From Dermacentor variabilis (lineage: Eukaryota; Arthropoda; Arachnida; Ixodida; Ixodidae), in contig NC_134570.1 of assembly GCF_050947875.1 (NCBI RefSeq), positions 239,808,584 through 239,872,583 of the forward strand: DNA of 64,000 nucleotides, given 5' to 3'. The notes under the pieces were generated by a model. That model was not told where the DNA came from and ran no database searches. It worked only from the letters and a program-made list of their open reading frames with translations. The position numbers and the translations under genes are program-made. Numbering within the stretch: position 1 is the stretch's first letter; each line of letters begins with the position of its first letter. Shown here one piece after another: positions 1 to 11,934 of the stretch.

Positions 1-1492
1 TGCTGTGGCTAGGCGTAGTCATTGTCTAAGCAAAAAGAAAAGGCCATTCAAATGGGGAATTATGGAAATAAATGCAGTTGTTATGTCAGCTTCTTGCACT
101 CTTCTTGCCTAAAAGTTTTCAAACATAGTGTCCAGTACACACCAGCACTCTGACTGCTTCTGCTTTTTACCTGCAGGTGTTGCTGCGAGATCCTTAGTAT
201 GGCTGCGTGCAGCATTGTAGCACTTGGTGGAGGCATTTGAAGTGGTAGCCAAAAATATAAAGAATCCTCCTTGTCTGCATGAATGCTTTCAATTTCTAAA
301 TGCAGTGGTAACTATCACTATTAGTTCAAGGCCACCCACATCTATGCGGCAAGTGCCATAGCTCGAAACTGAAATTTTCTTTTGTGTTTCACAAGGCGTC
401 TGATATGTCCACATTAGATGTGATGTGTTTGTTTTTATTTATCCCAGTGTGGAGAGAGCATCATTAAATTGTTTTTTATTTTTGCGTGTCTTGTTTTTTG
501 GTTTATTTCTGAATTTATCAACCAGCAGTCTCATGATGCTAAAGTGACTTATGTAATGGCAATCAGCTTTTGTTTTGCAGAAAAACAACGCATTTCCTGA
601 CCCATTGTTTGACATCCTCTCACTCGCATAATTTTGCAGAGTATTCTACCTATATTGACTTGCTTGACCTCCACTAAAGAGTCTTGCATTTTCAAATACG
701 ACTCTTTCCTTAAAATCATTTGACACTTCTCGTAATTTCTGTACCTTGGGCTTCTGATACTCTGCATTCACTATTTTTGCTTGTTTCTGACTAGAAATGT
801 CTTCTTTAATTTAGAGCTTAAATTTTACCTTTGGAACACACGGAAGGGCTTGCCATTGCATATATGCATAAAAGGGAAACATGTTTCATTAAACATTTGC
901 AAAATCCAACTGAAGATTGATGAATGCAGCTTGAAGTGTGATATGACTGAATGAGCCATAAAAGTAACTCATTTCACTTGGTAAATTAAAACACATATTA
1001 GTGTGATGTACAAGATACGTTACACTAACGTGGTGGGTTCTCTTGCTTATACAGCAAAATAATCGGTGCGCGAGAAAAAACGTTATCTTTGCATACCCCT
1101 TGTACACACTGATTTAAGGAAAATGAGCTGGAGCTGTCCACATGATCACTTATTTTACCTGCGAGTATACTCAACAAAAGTGTGTCCAGCTGCTTAGTGG
1201 TATTTGAGATTATGTCAGTATTGCATATGGTGCCTGTTGTCTCAAATAATTAATTTTGAAAATGCTCGCAGGGATCTGATGTGCATATCTGCAGTTTATG
1301 GATACATGTAAAAGACTCGGCATCAAGTGCAAGTGAACGGTCCCACAAACCCGGAGTCGATCATGCAAATAGATTCGCTGCACAAATTTGTGACCAGAAA
1401 AGACATTCCACATGAAATGGCATGCAAGGAAGTGTTGAAAATATTGCACAGTTAATAAAACGCCTACGCTATTAATATGTGGGTTGATGCAC
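1..1492. other. No gene recognised
   Basis: AT-rich sequence with only short chance open frames. No domain, splice-supported exon or repeat boundary is recognised. It may be intron or intergenic DNA. Confidence 0.4.
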
Positions 1493-1657
1493 TCGTTATG
1501 CTAAACGGAGGTGAGGCGTGAAGACAGGACACAAGAGTAGAGTATTTACAAGCAAACAACACGAGCGCCGGCCACTTCTCTACTCTTGTGTCCTGTCTGC
1601 ACGCCTCACCTCTGTTTTTCATAATGAATCCTTACCAACTAGCTCAGCTTTCTGTCG
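1493..1657 (+). mobile_element. Fold-back (stem-loop) element, copy 1
   Basis: Two arms (about 1494-1542 and 1578-1627) are near-perfect reverse complements around a 35-bp loop. An asymmetric tail at about 1634-1654 (accaactagctcagctttctg) follows. The same tail logic occurs in the elements at 8444-8925 and 43240-43396. No clear target-site duplication was found for this copy. No protein is encoded, so any movement would be non-autonomous. Confidence 0.7.
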
Positions 1658-2374
1658 TTCTAAGTCTCGATCCACTCGATTTCGTCCGCATTAGGCACTC
1701 GCCTCTTGATTACTTCGAGGCACAGAAATACTCGGCATCAGGCTGTTTTTCTGCTGTGGCCTTTGTAGAAGCATGATTGCTCAAAGTGCAACAATTAAAC
1801 AGATTATTTGAGTTGCTTGCGGCTTCGCCAGTACAATTCCGGTGCGCTGGTCCGCCTGTCCAGCAATTTCCTACTGAAGGGAAACCTGCAAATAAAAACA
1901 CCGCTCCGCATGTGGAAAAATGCTCTACTGTGACGCTTCTCAAACGATTGTGATGCACCACAAGAGCTGCGTACTCGCGTGATATTCTCAACAAGGAGGT
2001 ACATTCGTTTACTTACATGTGAAGTTATATGCCAGAGCACTTCGGGGCTTCGGTGGCACATAAGGCACGAGTTTGCCATTGCGTCCGATGTCGACGCGCG
2101 ATCGCATGTCAAACCTAAACTGTACGAAACTACTGCACATCCAAAAAACAGATTCGAAACCGAAATTCGCGTCATTCTTTATTGCATGAATGCGTACATC
2201 GTGATTTACATAAGTCACGGACTTAGCGATCGCTTTCTGTAAACCGAATATTAACGTACCACCTTCATAAAGCCATCAGGTATGCGTTTTTAGATGACAA
2301 AGCATAAGGTGACCTGTACTTGCTTTCAGCTCTTTCAATAGTAATTGCGCTGGCCACATTGACCAGTAGCAACA
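1658..2374. other. No gene recognised
   Basis: Overlapping short open frames occur on both strands but none looks like a known protein and there are no splice pairs. Nothing supported. Confidence 0.3.
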
Positions 2375-2425
2375 GGGCGGCGCCCTAGAGGTTCCCACTT
2401 TTCCGGCCCAGCTTTTCGTCTAGAG
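2375..2425 (+). repeat. Dispersed repeat, inverted copy at 33243-33293
   Basis: This 51-bp GC-rich segment (starting gggcggcgccctag) matches the reverse complement of 33243-33293 with only a few mismatches. The neighbouring 2425-3065 region looks repetitive too, but I cannot set its boundaries. Confidence 0.6.
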
Positions 2426-4285
2426 TTGTTCTACTAACTCTATGACATTACCTAGAGGGAAATCTGGCGCTGCTGCGCTGTGGTATGCATGGGAATGCCG
2501 GTATATTGTGGATTCGGATTGGCATCGTTCTCGTAGAGACAGGACACCTTGAAGACGCGCTTGGCAAGTACCGTTCCGTCTGTCACAGTGATTCATTTTA
2601 TACTGGAACAGCACGTGAAAAGCTGTTTTAGCTTTATTATTACGCGAAAACATGTTTTGTTTAACTATGAGAACTTGTTATTGTGTGTACGACTACATGT
2701 TACGTAAAAAGTATCAGCGGGCCGCTAAAGTTGGAGGACAGACGACAAGGTTCGCGCTCGCTTTGAAACAGTTGGTCGTCTCTTCTTGCTTTTCTTCGCT
2801 TGGTCATCCATTGTGGGTGAGTAAAGATGTAATATGCGTGAACGGAAACATTCTATGAAGATTTTACTTTGAGAACGCGTTATTTGCGTAGCCATATCCA
2901 CGTTTTAGACGAAGCCTCTTACAACACCAGCCAACACGAGCCTCGCAGACACATATACCGTCATTCCCATGACGGCACGGTGCCCCCTTAAGAAACTCTC
3001 ATAGACGGTGGCGCCACATTACCCTCTAGGTGTTGTAGTGAGAAACTCTATGACAACAGCCGCCATTTTGAAAAAAAAAACATTAGTTGCACATCTTCTC
3101 ATGATCGGCTGAAACCTCTCTGGCTCAAATAATAATAATATAGCAATAAATTTAAATTATGTCAAATAAAAGTGAAATAATATTGTTATTTCACATAGAT
3201 AGCGTAATATTTATTAATAGCGAGAAACTTCATCACAAATACGAAACTGTGGAAACGTGCTGATTCGGCAGCCATATTAATAGCAAGCTATTCGAGCGAG
3301 GCATGGAGCCAGGCGTGCGCGGTTGTGAAGATTTTTCTAGAGGAACCTGTGGTGTCATTGCTTGCGTAACCTCATTTAAGTAGTATTAGCGTTGGACATT
3401 TTCACCTTTGGAAGACGGCATGATTACAGGCCAACGGATGGCACCTGTTTTTAACACCGACTACGCGGCTTTGTGGACCCATCGTGTGTGGATTGACGTG
3501 CGCACTTTTCCCTGCTCTTGATTCTGCCATTTGGAGGTAATTATATATTGAACTTATTTATGTTCCGAGTGCAAGTGGTTCTTTATCACAAAGGTGCCAA
3601 TACTGCAGCACATTGTTGTTGACTCGAGTGTTCTACTACGTGACGTTTGTACACATCAATGCTTGCGAGCTTGGTGCTTATTTTTGAGCCCCATTATCTG
3701 CGAGTCAAACACGTCGGTTTTTTTTTTCACGTAACTTGCCGAAGGTTCCGGCGTAAACGATGGTTCCCGCATTACTTCCATAAAGTACTACACAATTCGT
3801 GTCGCGCTTACAATCTGGTTACTCTAGGTGAGGCGATAACATATGTACACAACAAATAGAATCAACGGTAACATTCGAGCAAGTTACAGCCATGCAGGTG
3901 CGTCTTGCGCAGAGCGATAAACTTAAGTGGCCAGTGGGTGAGTGCAGTTACCGAGAAAAGTTCACGTGTCAATACGAACCAGTGTCGTGCAAGACTTGTG
4001 CTTTGAATAGCACATAGAAGTATTAAGCGTATACTGGCGCGCACCTGTAGCGCTGCCTAACGTGTAACAGAAGCGCATACACTACTGATACACATGTCTG
4101 TATGATGTATAAGTAGAATTGATTGTATGAAGTGGTTGCCTTTTTACTGAATGCATATAAATATTTCTTTCAGATGGTGATGTACAAGAGTTACGAAATG
4201 TGTAAACGTGTGCAAGGTCATCAAGGGAGCATTCAAGACGTTTCATCGCTAAACACAAGCTCAAGTGTTCCAATAAATGTCAAAT
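2426..4285. other. No gene recognised
   Basis: AT-rich DNA with small unrelated open frames. A run of A (3073-3082) and the sequence near 2880-3060 may be parts of interspersed repeats. Nothing can be named. Confidence 0.3.
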
Positions 4286-4439
4286 TTCAACGCCAAGCTG
4301 CTTCGACTGCATGAAGTTCACTGAACCGGCTGGTTCTTTGCGACACGCAATGGCAACCACAAAAAGCATACAAGCTATGGCCAGCTTGAATCCCATTTGT
4401 ATGTAAACGTTTACCAGTGGTTCCTGCTGGCCATGGCTC

Positions 4440-4590
4440 ACTATCCCTGTTGCACAATAGATGCCAGTTGCAATAGGAACTGGAACCTGTTCCGATGCGG
4501 ACCAACTGGGACCAGTTGCAATGGGGACCAACTGGGAATTGTTCCATAAACCAGTTGAACTGGAACCAGTTGCATTCCCAGTTGGAAATT
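4440..4590. repeat. Degenerate CCAGTTG/CAACTGG-rich repeat
   Basis: About 150 bp is built from repeated variants of ccagttgcaat, ggaactgg and ccaactgggaa in both orientations. It can read in several frames because of the repetition and is not a gene. A short (AATC)n run follows at about 4694-4711. Confidence 0.55.
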
Positions 4591-4719
4591 TTCACCTGGG
4601 CAAGGTTTGTGATATCAAAAAAAAGATAACACACATGGGATCGTCAGGGATTTGAACTCGGGATCCCTCGCCCGCAATGTGAGAATCATTTGCTCAATCA
4701 ATCAATCAATCAGTTTGCT

Positions 4720-5409
4720 CATGAAACCCATGTTTGGACAAACGGAAATATTGTATAAAAATATGCATCAATTTAACCGCGAGATTGTAGAAGCCTACTT
4801 CATGCAAGTGAACTCAGGCGCATGCGTCAGCCAGACTTCTATCACTCTGCATGATACAGAAACTGATTTTTTGAATGGCAAGATAGGCTAACACCCTTGT
4901 AAACGTCACTACATGTGTTTACATTTTCTACATTTTCTGTATATTATAGTTCGTTGCTTGAAATAACAAACCAGTTGTTAGTCCGCGCATGTATTGTTTA
5001 CTTCCTCTCGTCCTTTGTCCGGGTTGCGCTGCCCACCCATAGGAACATGGAGAATCATACCCCTAGACCAAAGCTTTTTTATTTTTTCTGTTACGTATTT
5101 TGTACTACTATATCAAACAACAAATGACATTTCAGAAAACAAGATAAATTAGTAAGTTTTCAGCACCATGTGTCAGCCTTACAGTGCTGATCATTTTAGA
5201 ATGCTTTGAGCGCGGTCAAGGGTTCCACCCTTGACAGCCATGCAGGTACACAATCTTGTGCTTTCTGAATTTCTACAAATCTCGACATGCATCCTCGAGA
5301 AAGCATTCATGCAGGCTGAGCATCCGGATTGCAGTGATACCCCGCCATATGGGCGCGCCATGGCGGGGTAAAGGCCAATTAGCATAATAAGTCAAACGGT
5401 AGTTTGTTG
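4720..5409. other. No gene recognised
   Basis: AT-rich region with only short open frames and no recognisable domain or repeat boundary. Confidence 0.3.
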
Positions 5410-5434
5410 TTTTCTATAGATAGATCATTGTTTT

Positions 5435-6160
5435 CTATAGATAAGTACTAGTACCCTGTGGATCTAAAAGAAAGTCTTTTTTGCTAGTCCTCTGAAGTAC
5501 ATTCCAAAAGAAGACACCCGCCCAACAATCTAGAAATACATGATCTATAGTTTCTGGTTTCTTGCAGGTCAAGCAATGTGACCCCCAGGGTAAGAAAAAA
5601 CCACGATCTTCTAAAAAGGTTTTGACAGTCAACGTACCCATGTGAAGCTTAAAGAAGAAAAACTTGATCCCTGGTGTTACTTGCATTCTTTTCACCCGCT
5701 TAAGCACGTCTTGCCCTTGGCCTCCACTGTATATGGCCCTGTACAGGGAGACCTACATCGCATACATCATTGTACAGAGTTTTACGTTTTACTAGGTACT
5801 CATTTGAAAATCTTAAGGACAGGAACTGTACACGTAAAATAACTTCTTTCAGAAATCCACAAACAGTACCGCTCATATTCTCTGTACAGACTACATAGCC
5901 AGGTAACGCGCTCCTTAGCCTCACTTGGCACACCGTGCGCAAGAAAGGATCGCTTAAGTCGCTGAAAAATAAAAACCGGTTTATGACCTGTCGTATAAAG
6001 AGGTGCCATCATTCCCAAACCTCCATCTTTAACTCGTCTGAACAAATTCGTTCGACTGCATCGTTCCCAATTCGAAGCCCACACAAATACTGGGAATAAT
6101 CGGTGCAACTTCTGTACATTTACCTTTGAACAATGCAATACCTGCATAACATACTAGATG
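5435..6160 (-). pseudogene. L1/Tx1-like LINE ORF2, C-terminal part
   Basis: Read on the minus strand in two frames. The upstream frame (about 6147 to 5800) has the post-RT segment with FVWASNWERCSRTNLFRRVK and GGLGMM. The downstream frame (5707 to 5435) has the C-terminal zinc-binding zf-RVT type segment, CLTCKKPETIDHVFLDC, with W and F residues after it. The product would be the tail of an endonuclease/reverse transcriptase. Frameshifts and an in-frame stop near the upstream end show it is dead. It belongs with the inverted plus-strand RT at 6166-7083. Confidence 0.75.
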
Positions 6161-6165
6161 TCCTG

Positions 6166-7083
6166 CCCAGGTCATTCAGGGAAGCACATACTGTATTAAT
6201 ACCAAAGACAGATGAGACAGAAAAGTTAAAATTGGTTTCCCCATATACAGGCCTATATCACTAACTAATTGTGATTATAAAATCTTGATGAAAGTGCTAG
6301 CAAGGCAGCTACAGAAATTAATTAAGGAATTGGTTGGTCCTCAGCAAACGTGGCAATATGGGGCGCTCGATTGTGACTAATATACATAAGATGCAGTGCA
6401 TGATGGAGTGCTGCAACATTATGCAAGCAGGGGTAGCAATTCTACAGCTCGATCTTGAAAAAGCATTTGATTGAGTACCTAATGGTATTTTGCTTGCCAT
6501 CCTAGACCACATTAATGTCAGATCCATCATTAGAGATGGAGTAGCTTTGGCATACATGAACTGCACTACGTGCTTAATTGTTAACAAGTCAGAGGGGGCC
6601 CCCATTAACCTTAAGCGTTCTGTACGCCAAGGCTGCCCCCTGAGTCTCCTTTTGTTTAGTATATATATAGAAACAATGTGCCTAGCAGTAATTGAAAACA
6701 GCAGCATTCACGGCTTCAGATTAAATGCATTGGAAGTTAAAATTCTGGCGTATGCGGATGGCATCGCAGTTTGTTGTATAGATAAAGAGAGTGCAGCTGC
6801 AGCTATTGCTATAGTGAAGGGTTTCGGCGAGGTAACTGGAAGCCTGGTAAACTGGGGAAAGTGCCTTGGCTTCTGGCACGGAGAATGGCTTACTACCCCG
6901 GTCACTTTCGCCAACGTCAGGTTGCTTACGACAGCCGTTACATACCTAGGTGTCCCGCTGGAATATTACAAAAATAATGATGAGTATTGGCAAGATCAAA
7001 CAAGAGAATTACAGACAAAAGCGAACAAATGGAAAGGTGGCCATCTGTCAATGTTTGCAAGAGCTACAGTTTGCAACCCCTAG
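6166..7083 (+). pseudogene. L1/Tx1-like LINE ORF2, reverse-transcriptase core
   Basis: Plus-strand RT sequence starts near 6170 in a broken frame (VLIPKTD motif, then QLDLEKAFD with a stop after it) and is open from 6490 to 7083. Motifs seen are SVRQGCPLSLLLFSIYIE, YADG where the catalytic box should be YADD, VNWGKC and YLGVPL. The second aspartate is replaced by glycine, so catalysis is expected to be lost. It ends at ARATVCNP, directly upstream in protein terms of the minus-strand half at 5435-6160. Confidence 0.8.
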
Positions 7084-7227
7084 ACCAAAGCGAATTTTTT
7101 TTCTTTATTTCCTGCTTGGCTACAAGCCTCAAAAGAGCACGTGCGGACCTCTTAATGCAGCCGTGAGCCCATCGCAGTTTATATACAGTTGTCTGAGCGG
7201 AACAAACCGTAAATTTCACGAGTCGTT

Positions 7228-7352
7228 CATTTGATGGATTGCCAGCCGTTTGCGCGCAAGCAGTAAGAGTGGGCGTGAGGAGAGAAAATATGGGGGCTTT
7301 TGCTCCGGAGGAGGCTTCTTAGGGCATGTATACATTTGTCCCTTAGACATGA
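7228..7352 (+). repeat. Dispersed repeat, related to 25946-26028 and 27011-27185
   Basis: The sequence with tgccagccgtttgcgcgcaa, gggggcttttgctcc, ggaggaggcttcttag and tttgtcccttagacatg matches the reverse complement of about 27040-27185. It also partly matches 25946-26028. It seems to be one end or fragment of an interspersed repeat; no coding capacity is seen. Confidence 0.6.
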
Positions 7353-7565
7353 TGGTGGAGGTGGTGGTGGTGGTAAACTTTATTGAACGGGGGAAGGGGA
7401 GGCTGAGGGATCGGGCTCAAGTAAGGCCTGGGCCTGCTTCGCCTTCTCCGCCCAGTCCAGCAGTTCAAGCTGTTGGTCGACGTCCCCGGACCTGAGCCAG
7501 GCTGTCCAGTCAGTCTCGCTGCTTACCGGGGGATGAGAAAACGGGAGCGAGTTGCATTCCCACAT
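7353..7565 (-). mobile_element. 3' end of a LINE (R1/I-type), truncated
   Basis: On the minus strand a short frame (7565 to 7380) contains the C-terminal segment DWTAWLRSGDVDQQLELLDW followed by a stop. Next come cgttcaataaagtttaccac and a (CCA)n tail at 7353-7372. The position of AATAAA and the triplet tail are typical of a LINE 3' end. The clade call is from memory of tick LINE C-termini and is uncertain. Confidence 0.5.
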
Positions 7566-7721
7566 TAGAGACTTTTAGCGTGTCCGCTATTTCGGCGAAC
7601 CGGCGTGGTTTGGGCGGATTGCCGTATGGTCGGCGGCGTACATGTGAGCGGCTGGACCGGTGCAGCCGCCTGGTGGCGTAAAGCTCAACCAGACAAATAC
7701 TGAGCTAAAATTAGAGTAACC

Positions 7722-7828
7722 TACTATATTCTGCTTCGCTGCTGGTGCAAGTTTTCGGCAGCGGCTTAATTGTGAACAGGATACGCCGCTGTCGAAAATT
7801 TACACCAGCAGCTAAGAAGAATATAGTC
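7722..7828. repeat. Inverted repeat (stem about 43 bp, loop about 20 bp)
   Basis: 7722-7765 and 7785-7828 are reverse complements at roughly 38 of 43 positions. It sits just before the CR1-like LINE that starts near 7829. It could be an independent small fold-back or part of that LINE's 5' flank. Confidence 0.6.
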
Positions 7829-7892
7829 ATTGGCTCTGTGTTTATATGGTTGAGCGTTGCACCACCAGCTGGCACCACCAATCTGGCTGCTC

Positions 7893-8432
7893 ACGTTTAC
7901 GCCCCCGCTCATTCTAACTAAACTAAACGCGGAAATCGCTAAAAGCAACAACCTTGCTGCTGAAAATGAGACGCTTCGATCAATGCACACCAGTCTGGAA
8001 AGAAATGTGCTCGATTTGGACAAGCGACTTGTTCTGTCCGAACAATACTCAAGAAGGGCCAACCTAGAAATACACTAGTCGTCAAAAGTGGCAGCGAATC
8101 TGTGGTTGACATAGTCTCAAAGATAGGAAATGCAATCAGTGAGTCATTTCAAGAATGTGACATTGAATCCTGTCATAGGGTACCAACACGAAAGGCAGAT
8201 AAGTCGATCAAATATAGTTCAGCTCCGGTCTCGAGCCAAACGTTATGCTGTCCTCCAGAAAGCCAAGGTGAGGCTGAAAAACGCTGACATTGGACTGGAA
8301 AATTCTGATCCTGTATACGTCAATGAGTACCTCTACCCGACAAAAAAGAAACTGCTTGCTTTCGCTGTTAAAAAAAATTTTTGAGCATCACTGGAAGTCT
8401 GTGCGGTCACAGAATGGAAAGATTTTCATGAG
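7893..8432 (+). pseudogene. CR1-like LINE ORF1 (coiled-coil RNA-binding protein)
   Basis: The first part (to 8078) is rich in heptad-like leucines: KLNAEIAKSNNLAAENETLR and EQYSRRANLEIH, the usual junction between coiled coil and the RRM-like domain. After a frameshift near 8079 the RRM-like part continues with VDIVSKIGNAISESF, CHRVPTRKADKS and AKRYAVLQKAKVRL in two frames. The C-terminus is broken by the fold-back insertion at 8444. Such proteins bind LINE RNA in the retrotransposition particle. Function here is lost. Confidence 0.7.
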
Positions 8433-8936
8433 GTAATCCGATGATTAGTCGAAAAGGCTAGCGCGAATAACAGGGACACAGACAGAGAAGACAACAGAAC
8501 GCTGGTAGATTCATTAGCGGGGGCAGCCAGTTGGCCAATCATTGTAAGCGGTGCGGCTGCGTGCCTGCGTTTGATACCACGTGTGTGCTTGGTAGGGGAG
8601 GCACAAGGTGGGGGCGCGAGATTTGTGAGGCATATCACATTGACAGGGAAGGTGATAACTGTGTCAGCACGGCTTCACTTGCCTTGTCCAAAAAAGAAAA
8701 AAATGTACTTACAGAATTGTTGGCCACATTTTGATTAGGTTGTGCCTGTACTGTCTTAACCCTGAGTGCGCATGCACCACCGAAATGTATATATGTACCT
8801 TCTCTCGCAGTAAAACCTCAGTTGATGTTTAGCGCTCGTCCTGTTGTCTTCTCTGTCTGTGTCCCTGTTATTCGCGCTATCCTTTTCGATTAATGATGAC
8901 ACGCCAACTAGGCCAGCTTACTGCCGTAATCCGATG
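8433..8936 (+). mobile_element. Fold-back element, copy 2, with 11-bp target-site duplication
   Basis: The element at 8444-8925 is flanked by perfect 11-bp direct repeats gtaatccgatg (8433-8443 and 8926-8936). Its arms, about 8448-8497 and 8841-8890, are reverse complementary (purine-rich with caggga cacaga). The asymmetric tail at 8903-8923 (gccaactaggccagcttactg) matches the tail of copy 1 and, inverted, copy 3. The roughly 340-bp spacer has no recognisable gene. It inserted into the ORF1 of the CR1-like LINE and is therefore younger than it. Confidence 0.85.
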
Positions 8937-9122
8937 GATCGGCGGTTGTGCCGATACCCAGCGAGAGAGACCTTATCACGCTCTTCTCGCTGGAAAGCAG
9001 TCCTGCAGAGCCAGTAATAGGCGACAATCATAGCTCACCTGGAAATCTGTCTTCGTTCTGCTCTGTGATGACAAAGCAACTAAACAAAAATTACCTATGA
9101 CGAATTAGCCCTACCCGAACAG

Positions 9123-11934
9123 GTGAAGTTAACAGACCCAAACTGTGAGACCGCTTTGCACCTTAACGCCCGCCGCTCGGTAGGTAACAAGCAAGACAAT
9201 ATCGTTCGGCTTCTAAAATGGTTCTCTTTCGAATTTACTGTTCTTATGCTTACTGAAACGTGGTATCAATCTGATAGCAAGATGCCAGATCTGCCTGGTT
9301 ATGAAATGTTTTTCCTTAACAGATCTAACAAACGCGCTGGCGGTGTCGCTATCTGTACACTCGCATGCAAAATGGGCCACATTCTGCCTAATCTTAGCGA
9401 CGTTACCGATGGTTATGAAGTTCTAACATTACAAAATCGAAATCAAATCATTTCAGTGGTATAGCGCCCCACAAATGGTAACATTAAAATTTTTACGAAT
9501 TATTTCGACCAGATTCTAGAATATGCGTCACTAAACAAATGTTCGTTTTTGTGCAGCGGTGATTTCAATATTATTATTCTTGACCATAACGCTACTGTAC
9601 ATGATTTCAACATGAAGGTTCTCTCTTGTGGTTTTGTCAACTTAATAGAAACAGGAACACGTGTCACATGCGCTACTGCGTCGGCACAAGATGGAATAAT
9701 TACGAACATTGAAACAAGTGAGCTCTCTTCCGGTACAATCGCTTCTGATGTGTGCGATCTCTGTCCGGTGTTTGTCGTTTTTCGGCATGAGCATACTAAG
9801 CTAAACAATGTGAAAGAATATATTACTGTGCAGCGCATAACTGATGCCTCTTTGGAAGCCTTTAAGCACGACATTATGAACTTCGACTGGTCCTGTGTGC
9901 TGTAGAAAACTGATGTCAATGATGTGTACGACCTTTTTTTTTTTCACCATTTCCTTCGTTTCTATTCCGAGCACTTTCCACTCGAAACGCACACAAAAAA
10001 TACGAAAAAGATAAGAAAAACCATGGGTAACAAAAGAATTTTTCAAAATGATAAAGGACAAGAACCGACTCTATCAAACGTTCCTACGAACACGTGCAGA
10101 GGATACATTTCCTTCAGTTTAAAAAGTTCAGAAACCGATTGAACTCTGAGCTACGGAAAGCGAAGACATCAAATTATCAGGAGCTCTTTTCTAACGTCAG
10201 TTCAAGGAGACCAGGTATTGCCCGGAAAGCTTTAAACGATGTCCTAGGTCGCCGTGCGAATAACTGTCACAAAATCTATGCTAGTAAATGGCAACAAAAT
10301 AAAATGGAGGGCCCTTGCAGAATACTTTAACAAACATTTTCTTAATAACATTTCTTCATATCAAGACCTTAGGGACATTAAAATCTCCACTTATCCTGGT
10401 CAGCTTAGTGAGACTATATTTTTCGAGCCTATGCTGATGCAAATGAAGTTTATAATGTGTACATGGGAATTAGTAACAGCAAAGCCTTAGATATCGACAG
10501 TATGCAGATGAGATCATTGAAATGTGCGTTACCCATAATTTGTTCCTTGATTTTACACATTTACAATCTTGCATTTGAGTGCGGGGTTTTCCCAACGCAA
10601 TGAAAACTGCAAAAGTATCTGTCATTTTTAAAGGGGGCTACCAAAATGTACCAACAAATTACTGACCGATTTCAGTACTCCCTGTGTTTTCCAAACGTCT
10701 AGAAAAAGTCATTTCTTCAAGAATAAATAAGTTTTTTGACAAAGATAAGGTAATATCTGAGTCACAATTTGGTTTCAGAACTGGTAAATGTACAGAAACA
10801 GCGTTATTAACAATAAAGGAAATAATTTTGAACAATATTAATAAGAACCTGTATACGGTGAGCCTTTTCCTTGATTTTAGTAAGGCTTTTGGCTGCTTAA
10901 ATCCTACGATTCTTGTTAACAAACTTAAAATGTACGGAATCCGTGGTAGACCACTCATGTTGCTTGAAGGATATCTCCAAAACAGAAGCCAGTCGGTGTC
11001 TTTAGATAATGAACTGTCATCCCTTTTGCCTATCAGTTGTGGTTCCCACAAGGGAGCATATTGGGACCCCTTTTGTTCAATACGTGCATAAATGATATTG
11101 TAAGCATAGATCCTTCCATTGATTTTGTGATATACGCGGATTATAGCACACTACTTCTTTCAGGCCTAACGTTAATGATTTAATGGTGAAATGTAATGAC
11201 CTACTAATTGAATTGTCTAGGTGGTCAAGGATGAATAAGTTAACAATTAATCCTACATAGTCCAAGGCTGTAATATTTCGCGCAAGAAACAAACCGATAA
11301 TACCGCATTGCATGCTTCACTTTGAAGATCACCAAGTAGAAATAGTTGAAGTGCACAAGATACTTGGAGTATATTTTTGTTGTTATTTAAACTGGGATGC
11401 CCATACTGACTTTGTCTGCAAGAAACTCTCTTCCGTCTGCGGGGTTCTGTCGCGATGTCGTGAAATTTTACCTTTGAAATGTAAATTGCAAGTTTATTAC
11501 GCACTTCTTTTTCTCACCTTAACAATTGCAATTTAGTATGGGCCACAATGACCAAAACAAGCATAAATAAGGTTCTCGTATTGGAAAAGAAAATTGTTCG
11601 AATAATCGCCAATATTGATAATACAACTACCTCCAAGTATGCTTTTGAAGCACATAACATTGTTCGGGTCAACCATTTGTATCATTTTAAGTTGTTACAA
11701 AAAATGTATTTTTCGAGGGCATCCATTGCCGCTTTTTGTTCGACTCTGGCATCTTTGGACATGCGTCATGCTAGCATACACACAAGAACTATTAATACAT
11801 GGTATATACCATGTTTTCGCACTAATTATAAATTACAAATGTTGTCTTACAACCTGCCCCATGTTCTAAACACGTATAAACACACAATAGGATATACGAA
11901 AGCTGAGATGCGGAAATATTTTGTTGAAATGTGA
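9123..11934 (+). pseudogene. CR1-like LINE ORF2 (endonuclease/reverse transcriptase)
   Basis: Order of pieces: AP-endonuclease start (LNARRSVGNKQDNI, LMLTETWY), then after a frameshift CSGDFNIII and a degenerate SDHxP box; linker to about 10490; RT with SESQFGFRTGKCTETALL and LFLDFSKAF (10684-11091); YADY near 11133-11145 instead of YADD; then LGVYFCCYLNWDAHTDFVCK and a C-terminal frame to a stop at 11934. It would have nicked DNA and copied LINE RNA at the target. The altered active site and at least five frame breaks mark it as a pseudogene. Confidence 0.8.

Larger units (their letters stand above)
5410..7083. mobile_element. L1/Tx1-like LINE copy with an internally inverted 5' part
   Basis: The insertion has two oppositely oriented halves of one type of LINE. 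The left half (5435-about 6160) encodes the C-terminal part on the minus strand. The right half (about 6166-7083) encodes the reverse-transcriptase core on the plus strand. The plus half ends in protein just where the minus half begins. The two upstream ends abut at about 6160-6166. This arrangement is known from twin priming during L1-type insertion. The left edge has two copies of ttttctatagat near 5410-5440. Confidence 0.75.

Noticed and set aside
4640..4700. tRNA-like B-box on the minus strand (gagttcaaatcc)
   Set aside because: No matching A-box or cloverleaf; at most a degenerate SINE remnant.
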